Source of the DNA: Prolixibacteraceae bacterium
GTDB lineage: Bacteria > Bacteroidota > Bacteroidia > Bacteroidales > Prolixibacteraceae
DNA: 39,287 nt
Direction: 5' to 3'
Assembly: GCA_021740385.1 (NCBI GenBank)
Contig: JAIOZY010000047.1
Location: 1-39,287, forward strand
Position numbers and translations under genes: made by a program. The stretch's first letter is position 1; every line of letters begins with the position of its first letter. Positions 19,254-27,600 of this stretch are shown here, one piece after another. Below the pieces are notes generated by a model, which saw nothing but the letters and a program-made list of their open reading frames with translations, made no database searches and was not told the origin of the DNA.

Positions 19254-19901
19254 ATGGATACAATAAAAATAACGCTGGTTGACGACCATCAGATTTTCCG
19301 CGATGGCTTTAAGTCGTTGTTCATTGGCGAAGCCTGCTACCAATTTATCAGCGAAGCTTCTTCGGCCACAGAACTGTATGGAAAGCTTAAATACGAAAAA
19401 CCCGATGTTTTGTTTGTTGATATCGAGTTGCCCAAAATAACGGGCATCGAAATCACAAAAGAAGTAAAGAAATTGTATCCTGAGATAAAACTGATCATCC
19501 TGTCGGCCGATAAATCGGAATACAGCATTACCACTGCCATTAAAGCCGGCGCCGATGGCTACCTGCACAAGGATACATCAATAGAGGAAATTAAAAATGC
19601 CATAACAACCGTTTTGGACGGAGGCCAATTTTTTGGTGAATCGGTTGCCTCGTCAGTTTTCAGGGGTTTTGCAAACCGGGTAAGGGATAATGAACAAAAC
19701 ACCACCGTGTTAAGCGACCGTGAAATCGAAATCATTAAACTCATCTCCCAGGGGAACACCTACAAAGAAATTGGCGAAAAACTGTTCATCAGCACTCGCA
19801 CGGTTGAATCGCATAAAAACAAAATATTGAAAAAACTCGAACTGAACACCCTGGCCGATCTGATTTGCTTCGCCATCAAACACAATTACATCAGTGTTTG
19901 A
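19254..19901 (+). CDS. LuxR/NarL-type response regulator RR1
   Basis: This 215-residue response regulator has a complete receiver domain: acidic pair Asp10-Asp11 ('LVDDHQIF'), phospho-accepting Asp56 ('VLFVDIELPKITG'), 'ILSADKSE', and the conserved Lys in 'GADGYLHKD'. A short linker leads to a LuxR-type helix-turn-helix ('LSDREIEIIKLISQGNTYKE', 'STRTVESHKNKILKKL'). All key residues are present, so it should be a phosphorylation-controlled transcription factor. It follows the TPR kinase and probably takes its phosphate. Likely targets are the neighbouring surface-protein genes (inference). Confidence 0.93.
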   Translation: MDTIKITLVDDHQIFRDGFKSLFIGEACYQFISEASSATELYGKLKYEKPDVLFVDIELPKITGIEITKEVKKLYPEIKLIILSADKSEYSITTAIKAGADGYLHKDTSIEEIKNAITTVLDGGQFFGESVASSVFRGFANRVRDNEQNTTVLSDREIEIIKLISQGNTYKEIGEKLFISTRTVESHKNKILKKLELNTLADLICFAIKHNYISV

Positions 19902-19938
19902 AAACAATAAAGAGATCAAATTAGTAAACAATACAATT

Positions 19939-19978
19939 GGGCTAAAGCCCATGAAATATTTTGAAATCTTTTCATGGG
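19939..19978 (+). terminator. Hairpins after RR1 (weak terminator candidate)
   Basis: GGGCTAAAGCCC at 19939-19950 is a perfect 12-nt palindrome. Overlapping it, CCCATGAAA (19948-19956) pairs with TTTCATGGG (19970-19978) in a 9-bp stem. There is no T tract after the second stem, so this is a poor intrinsic terminator and may belong to the repeat element that follows. Confidence 0.35.
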
Positions 19979-20311
19979 GGTGTCTCAAAAAGCAGACTCC
20001 TTTTTTCTTTACTAACAATTTGTAAGACACCAATAATTTTTATCGGGCTGTAAGCCCAGTTTATTTCAGCCCAATGCAATCCCGGTAAAACCGGGAGTCG
20101 CATTGGGTACAGAGAGGAAGAATAATTTTGCGCCCTGAAAGGGCATCTAATTTATTATGAATTAATTAAACTGGGCTTTCAGCCCGCTATGCTATTGGGA
20201 TGGGATATCAATTACCCAAGGCGATGCCTTGGGCTGAAATGACCAAGCCCTTCAGGCTTAAACTTTCAAAATGCAAATAATATATATTTAAAATCAGCTT
20301 TTGAGACACCC
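19978..20311 (+). mobile_element. MITE-like element with terminal inverted repeats and many hairpins
   Basis: GGGTGTCTCAAAA(A)GC at 19978-19993 is matched in reverse by GCTTTTGAGACACCC at 20297-20311, bounding a 334-bp non-coding stretch. Inside are at least six hairpins: GGGCT-AGCCC (20045-20057), the nested CCCAATGC/GCATTGGG with inner TCCCGGT/ACCGGGA (20070-20107), GCCCT-AGGGC (20132-20144), GGGCT-AGCCC (20173-20185), CCCAAGGC-GCCTTGGG (20215-20233) and AAGCC-GGCTT (20245-20259). No transposase ORF is present. It lies between the two response regulator genes. No clear target-site duplication is visible. Confidence 0.6.
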
Positions 20312-20362
20312 TCCAATTCATTTACTACAAGCTGTCGGCTTCAGCCCAAAAACAACTCCCCT

Positions 20363-20408
20363 AAATGTGCAAATCACCTACTCCAAAATGGGTAATATCC
20401 CCGATTGA
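20363..20408 (+). promoter_or_regulatory. 46-bp conserved intergenic motif, copy 1
   Basis: This sequence matches 38 of 46 positions, without gaps, to 21188-21233. The shared blocks are ATGTG, AAATCACCTAC, AAAATGGGT and CCGATTGA. Copy 1 is ~100 bp before the RR2 start. It is non-coding and could be a binding site or a remnant of a duplication that included the response regulator. Confidence 0.5.
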
Positions 20409-20505
20409 CCTGCCTGCCCATTCTTTTTTCCTTTAAACTTTATTTCCCACAGGGGAAAAAACAACCTTTTTTATTTACCGGACGCACTTCAAATTCAAAT
20501 AACCC

Positions 20506-21165
20506 ATGGCACCTAAAACAAGAATGATTAAAGCCGTACACGTCGATAACCTGGGATTTTTTCGCGAAGGGTTTAAATCGTTGTTTGCCGGCGACCCACA
20601 CATTGAACTGATTGGCGAAGCAGCTACTTCAGACCAAATATTTACCATACTGAACCACCAAAAACTGCATTTGCTGTTTATCGACACCGAACTCCCGGAA
20701 ATATCAGGAACCAGCCTCACCGAAAAAATCAAACTTTCATATCCCGGAATTAAAATCATCATGCTTTCCGGCGATAAATCGGAATACACCATAACAGCCG
20801 CGCTAAGAGCCGGTGCCGATGGCTACCTGCACAAAAACACATCGAAAGAAGAGATTAAAAAAGCCGTTAGCCAGGTTATGGAAGGGGATGTGTTTTTTGG
20901 TTCATCGGTTACGCCCGCAGTATTGCGGTCGTACGCCAACATAATGCGCGACAAGGAACACAACATACCCGGCTTAAACCAGCAGGAAATTGAAATGGTG
21001 AAACTCCTTTCCCGGGGAAACAGCACAAAAGAGATCAGCGAAAAGTTGTCCATCAACAACAAAACGGCCCAACGGCTTAAATCAAACATCCTGAAAAAAT
21101 TAAACCTGAAAACCGTGCCCGAGCTGATTTGCTTTGCCATTAAACACCATTATGTATATGCATGA
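20506..21165 (+). CDS. LuxR-type response regulator RR2 with atypical key residues
   Basis: This 219-residue paralogue of RR1 aligns over its whole length (for example 'SGDKSEYTITAALRAGADGY' against the RR1 counterpart). The phospho-accepting site Asp60 ('LLFIDTELPEISG') and the Lys in 'GYLHKN' are kept, but the metal-binding acidic pair is Asp14-Asn15 ('VHVDNLGFF') instead of Asp-Asp. In the HTH recognition segment the family's usual 'TVESHKNKI' has become 'TAQRLKSNI', losing the conserved His. It may respond weakly or not at all to phosphorylation and may bind a different site from RR1. It probably arose by duplication of RR1 and lies upstream of the small protein and A3. Confidence 0.9.
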   Translation: MAPKTRMIKAVHVDNLGFFREGFKSLFAGDPHIELIGEAATSDQIFTILNHQKLHLLFIDTELPEISGTSLTEKIKLSYPGIKIIMLSGDKSEYTITAALRAGADGYLHKNTSKEEIKKAVSQVMEGDVFFGSSVTPAVLRSYANIMRDKEHNIPGLNQQEIEMVKLLSRGNSTKEISEKLSINNKTAQRLKSNILKKLNLKTVPELICFAIKHHYVYA

Positions 21166-21187
21166 AAATAAATATTACCCAACCGCC

Positions 21188-21233
21188 CAATGTGGAAATC
21201 ACCTACAACAAAATGGGTGTTTTCACCGATTGA
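21188..21233 (+). promoter_or_regulatory. 46-bp conserved intergenic motif, copy 2 (dyad)
   Basis: This is the second copy of the motif at 20363-20408. AAATCACC and the later GGGTGTTTT form an imperfect dyad about 27 bp long, as expected of an operator for a dimeric regulator. It lies ~20 bp after the RR2 stop and ~154 bp before the small gene that heads the A3 transcription unit. Downstream, a small hairpin (AGGTT-AACCT, 21241-21253, then ATTTTT) and a TCCCGGT...ACCGGGA stem (~21290-21332) complete this 221-bp gap. Confidence 0.5.
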
Positions 21234-21386
21234 TGCGCCCAGGTTTGCAACCTATTTTTGATGACGAACACAATTGTTACGGGTAATACAAGTCCCGGTT
21301 TTTCGTAAACCCCCGAATACCGGGAGCAACCTTTGAAAACAATCAGACAAAAAAATGAATTAATAACAACCTAAAATACAACGATT

Positions 21387-21605
21387 ATGAAAAAAGTTTT
21401 CTTGTTAACACTCATCCTTATTTTGAATTTTTTCAAAATTAGTTTTGCTCAACCTTTACCTCCAGACTCTCCATCCGGATATCCAACACCGGTTGACGAT
21501 TACTGGATTGGCATTGCTGCCATTATGCTCTTTCTGCTTTTTGCAGTTATACGGCTCTTACGGGACCGGAAATACGATTTTCCCTCTTCAAACAATAAAA
21601 AATAA
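21387..21605 (+). CDS. Small exported single-helix protein upstream of A3
   Basis: This 72-residue protein has a classical signal peptide ('MKKVFLLTLILILNFFKISF', cleavage near AQ), a Pro-rich linker 'PLPPDSPSGYPTPVDD', one membrane helix ('IGIAAIMLFLLFAVIRLL') and a basic, polar tail starting 'RDRK'. Its architecture and the 'AQPxPPxxPxG' stretch match the small proteins at 12234 and 16761, but it lacks their palindrome-derived leader. It ends 4 bp before the A3 start, so the two are almost certainly one operon. It may be anchored in the inner membrane. Function unknown. Confidence 0.72.
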   Translation: MKKVFLLTLILILNFFKISFAQPLPPDSPSGYPTPVDDYWIGIAAIMLFLLFAVIRLLRDRKYDFPSSNNKK

Positions 21606-21609
21606 TATC

Positions 21610-24600
21610 ATGAAACGAAATTTTACAATAAAACAATATATAACTCTTTTCAGCATGTTGTTCCTGTTTTTGGGAATAAGCATTCAGGGTAAAGCAAAAG
21701 TTATTTACGTTGATGGCTCTGCCGAGGGAAAGAACGACGGGACCAGTTGGGCCGATGCCTTTTCTTTAGTACAGTATGCATTGGACGATGCAATAAGCGG
21801 CGATGAAATATGGATTTCATGGGGAACCTACAAACCTTCAAATGAAATTGGCGGTACCGGTTACCGGTACAAAACTTTCCAAATGGTTGAAGGCGTTGGT
21901 ATTTACGGCGGGTTTAGAGGCGTCGAAACTTCAAAAAGCCAACGCGTTAATTACGGCCACGGCGAAACCTACGAAACCATTTTAAGTGGAGATTACAGTC
22001 CAGGCTGCTACCACGTGTTTTACCACCCCAGCGGTACCGGGCTTACCAGCGCGGCCATTCTCGACGGTGTAACCATTACCGATGGGAATGCCGATGGTAC
22101 CGGCGATCATTTATTTGGGGGCGGTATGTACAACGATGGTTGCTCTCCTACTTTAAACAATGTAACTTTCATTTCGAATGATGCTTCTTATGGCGGGGCA
22201 ATGTGTAATAATCAAAGCGCTGATCCCACCATTACAAATTCGTCATTTATAAACAATACAGCAACGAATGAAGGAGGTGCCATATATAACAACAACACCA
22301 GTTCTGCATCAGTAACAAGCACAACTTTCACCCAAAACCAGGCTCACTACGGCGGGGCTGTCTCTACTAAAAATTCTTCAAATATTGAAATCGGCAACTC
22401 CTTAATCACATCAAACACTGCCTCTTCGCAAGGGGGTGCTTTTTATTTATCGGGTTCGACATACACAATCACCAATACAACATTTTCATCGAATGAAGCC
22501 ACTGACGATGGAGGGGGAATTGCTGTTATTGGCGGAAGCTTAACCTGCAACAACTGCATTATATGGGAAAACAGTGCAGGAAGGGACGGAAATGAAATTT
22601 TCATGAACAGTTCAGCAACCGCTGCTACCCTTAATTACAGTTGTTACTCGAACGGCACCGACGATGTAGTTGACGAAACAGGAACGTTCGATGCAACAAA
22701 CAACTGCACCACCGAAAACCCCAAATTTGTCGATGCAGCGGGTGATGACTATACCCTGCACGGCACATCGCCCTGTGTCGATACCGGTAACAACACCTAC
22801 AACAGCGAAAGCGAAGACCTCAGAGGCCAAACACGCGTACAAGACGGTACCATTGATATGGGATGCTATGAATGGACGTATCCTATCGACCCAAGTGTGA
22901 AAATTATTTATGTTGACGACGATGCCAGCGGCGATGATGACGGCCAAAACTGGACCGATGCCTATACCTCCTTCCAGAATGCCCTTGACGAGGCAACCAG
23001 CGGCGATGAAATATGGGTAGCCGACGGCACCTACTACCCCACGACTGAAGTAGGCGGTACAGGCAGCCGTTACCAGGCATTCCAAATGGTTGAAGGCGTG
23101 GAAATATATGGCGGCTTTGCCGGAACCGAAAGCGCCGTGAGCGAACGTACCGGCTTTGGCCCCGGCGAAACCAATGAAACAATATTAAGCGGCGATATTG
23201 GCACGCAAGGAAATAATTCCGACAACTGCTACCACGTGTTTTACCACCCCGACGGGCTGGGCTTAACAAGCGCTGCCGTACTTAACGGTTTCACCATTAC
23301 CGGCGGAAATGCCGATAGTTCGACCCCGCACAGCTTAGGTGGGGGTATTCATAACATAAACAATTCTCCAACTCTTGAAAACCTGAATTTGATCTCAAAC
23401 AGTGCGTATGGCGGCGGTGGTATTTATAACCAAAATTCATCCTCAACAATTACAAATGTGTACATAACGTCGAACAGTGCCCAGTTTGGTGGCGGCATAC
23501 GCAACTATGAGGCGTCACCGGTTATTACCAACGCACTCATTGTATCAAATTCCGTTACCGAAGATGGTGCCGGGGTGTATAACAGCTGGTATTCCTCACC
23601 AACCCTTACTAACGTTACCATTACCGGAAATTCTGCTGACGACGAAGGCGGGGGCCTGTACAATGATTTTGATGGTCTTCCGGTACTCAACAATTGCATT
23701 GTATGGGGCAACAGTGCTGCAACAAACGGAAACCAGTTTTATATTAAAACGGCAACTGTAACGCTCAATTACTCTTGCTATTCAAACGGAACCGGTGATG
23801 TTTACGATAACAGTGGTAACGGTACACTTACTGCCACAAACAGCATCACAAACAACCCGATGTTTGTTTCACCGACCAATTCCGACTACCGGCTTTTGGG
23901 CACATCGCCCTGTGTCGATACCGGAAATAACAGCTACAACAGCGAAACTTACGACCTGCGGGGCGAAGACCGCATACAAAATACCACCATCGATATGGGA
24001 TGTTATGAATACACTTCGGGAACCGACCCGGCTGCTGCCATTATTTATGTAGATGCCGACCAACCCGATGACAACGACGACGGGTATAGCTGGGCAACTG
24101 CTAAAAACTCGCTGCAAGCAGCACTCGACCTGGCCTACAGCGGCTATCAAATCTGGATTGCCGATGGGTATTATTATCCCACAACTTCTGTGGGCGGCAC
24201 AGGAACCCGTTATTATGCATTCCAAATGGTTGAAGGCGTGGAAATATACGGCGGCTTTGCCGGAACCGAAAGCGCCGTGAGCGAACGTTCCGATTACGGA
24301 TACGGAAATACCAACGAAACCATCTTAAGCGGGAACCTGGGCTCTCCAAGTAGCACCGACGATAACTGCTACCACGTGTTTTACAACACCAGCAGCCTGG
24401 GTTTAACAAATGATGCCGTACTCGATGGGGTAACCATTACCGGGGGAAATGCTAACGGTGCAGATATTAACAGTCATGAAGCTAAGGGCGGTGGCATGTT
24501 CATCGACGGTTCGCCAACATTAAACAATGTAGCAATTATATCAAATAGTGCTGTTTATGGTGGTGGCCTTTATGTTGATGAATCTTTACCAATTGTTACC

Positions 24601-27600
24601 AATGCACTTATTGCATCGAATACAGCTACGTACAATGGTGCCGGGATTTGCAACAACTTTGCCGCACCAACACTTAACAACGCTACTATTGTCGGTAATA
24701 CCGCTGGTACTAATGGAGGTGGCCTGTACAATCTGAAACGAAACGATCATGGTACCACTACATTGAACAATTGCATCGTATGGGGCAACAGCGCTAATAA
24801 TGACGGCAACCAGCTTTGGACTCACTCGATAGAAGTAGACCTCAATTACTCTTGCTATTCAAACGGAAGCGGTGATGTTTACGAATACCCTTCGACCTAT
24901 ATTACAGCAAATAACAGCATCACAAGTAACCCCAAATTTGTCGATGCCCCCAATGGTGACTATACCCTTTACGGGAATTCGCCCTGTGTCGATACCGGTA
25001 ACAACAGCTACAACAGCGAAACTTACGACCTGCGGGGCGAAGACCGCGTGCAGAATACCACCATCGACATGGGGTGCTATGAATACACCAGTGGGACCGA
25101 CCCGGCCAACTGCATCGTTTACGTTGATGCCGATGGCGGTAACGACTCGAACAACGGCTTGAGCTGGGGCGCGGCCAAACAAACCCTGCAGGCAGCCCTT
25201 GAATATGTAACATCGGGCGACCAGATATGGGTAGCTGCCGGCACGTATAAACCAACAAGTCCATGGGATGAAACCGTTGACGGTGACCGCGATTTCCACT
25301 TCCGTATGGTTGAAGGCGTGGAAATTTACGGCGGCTTTGCCGGAACGGAAAGCGCCGTGAGCGAACGGACCAGTTTTGGCCATGGCGAAACCAATGAAAC
25401 AATATTAAGCGGCGACATTGGCACCGAGGGCGATAATTCCGACAACTGCTACCACGTGTTTTACCACCCCGATGGGCTGGGACTTACCAGTGCCGCCGTT
25501 CTCGATGGTTTCACCATTACCGGGGGAAATGCAAATTACACTACAGGAAGCCTCGATTATAAACATTACAATGGCGGGGGCATTTACAACGATCACAACT
25601 CCCCATCATTTACAAATGTTACCATTGTTTCAAATACAACAGCAGGCAAAGCCGGGGGAATACATAATTATTATTCCTCACCATCAATAACAAATTCAAA
25701 AATCATCTCAAACACTGCCGATAACTGGGGAGGAGGAATGTATAATGGATATTCTTCTTCACCTTCAATCGCAAACACATTAATAGCCTCAAATACCGGC
25801 ATGGGAGGAGGGGGTATTTTTAACAGATCCAGTTCTCACCCGGTATTAACAAATACAACAATTGTTGAAAACCTTTCTACTAATGATGGAGGTGGCATTG
25901 AAAACCACGATGTACAATTAGCATATTCAACCCTTAATAACTGTATTATCTGGGGAAATACTGCTTATAATGATGGTGATCAAATTTGTACAAGCAACAA
26001 TGTAACAATGAATAATTGTTGTTATGCCAACCAAAGCGGTGATATAACCGGTACACCAACTGTTAGCAACTGCACTACCGCTAACCCCAAATTTGTCGAT
26101 GCCCCCAACGATGACTATACCCTGTACGGAAATTCACCTTGCGTAAATACCGGGGAAGACAGCTACAACAGCGAAACATACGACCTGCGGGGCGAAGACC
26201 GCGTGCAAAACTTCACCATCGACATGGGCTGCTACGAATATACTTCGGGTACCGATCCCGAAAACAGCATCATTTATGTCGATGCCAACAGTGGTAACGA
26301 CTCGAACAACGGCTTTAGCTGGGGTAACGCCAAACAAACCCTGCAGGCCGGGCTCGATTTAGCTTACGATGGCGACCAGGTTTGGGTAGCTTCCGGCACA
26401 TACACGCCTTCCAGCGCGTACGACCTTGCTGAAACAGGCGACCGCGATTATCACTTCCGTATGATTGAAGGTGTTGCCATTTACGGCGGCTTTGCCGGCA
26501 CCGAAAGCGCCGTGAGCGAACGTACCGGCTTTGGCCCCGGCGGAACCAACGAAACCACCCTAAGCGGCGATATTGGTACCGGTGGCGACGATTCCGATAA
26601 CTGCTACCACGTGTTATACAACCCCGACGGACTGGGCTTAACAAGCGCTGCCGTACTCGACGGTTTCACCATTACCGGCGGGAATGCCGATGGTTCGGCC
26701 CCGCACAGCTCAGGTGGGGGTATATATAACGACAACAATTCCCCTACTCTTGAAAACCTGAATCTGACCTCAAACAGTGCGTTGGGCGGCGGTGGTATTT
26801 ATATCAGCAATTCATCCCCAACAATTACAAATGTGTATTTAACATCAAACAATGCCATGAGTGGTGGCGGCATGCGCAACTATCATTCGTCACCGGTTAT
26901 CACCAACGCACTCATAGCATCAAATACCGTTACGCACGACGGTGCCGGGGTTTATAACTCCCATTCCACACCAACCCTTACCAACGTTACCATTGCCGGA
27001 AACACTGCTGCCGATGAAGGCGGGGGGCTGTACAATTACGTTGATGGACTTCCGGTTCTTAACAATTGTATTGTATGGGGTAACAGCGCTACCTACGGGA
27101 AACAGTTTTACATTCACACGGCAACCGTTACCCTCGATTACACCTGTTATTCAAACGGAACAGGCGATGTTAACGACAACAGCGGTACCGGTACGCTTAC
27201 AGCCACAAACAGCATCACGAACAACCCGAAATTTAACGATGCAGCAGGTGGCGATTACACGCTTTACGGAACATCACCATGTGTCGATTCCGGCAGCGAT
27301 GCCCACAACAGCGAAACAACCGACCTGCGTGGTCAGGCCCGTAAACAAAGCACCATCGACATGGGTGCTTATGAATGGACCTCGGGTACCGATCCCGATT
27401 TTGCAATCATTTATGCCGATGCCGACCAGGCCGATGATAGCGGCGACGGCCTTAGCTGGGCAACGGCCAAGCAAACGCTTCAGGCCGCCCTCGATATGGC
27501 CGTAGCTGGCGAACAGGTTTGGGTAGCCGCCGGAACCTATACACCCACAACGAATACGGTTTATGGTGCGGGATCACGCTATAAAACATTTCAAATGATT

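Noticed and set aside
21445-21609. Longer start for A3 at 21445
   Set aside because: It would overlap the small exported protein (21387-21605) in another frame and bury the signal peptide that begins at 21610.
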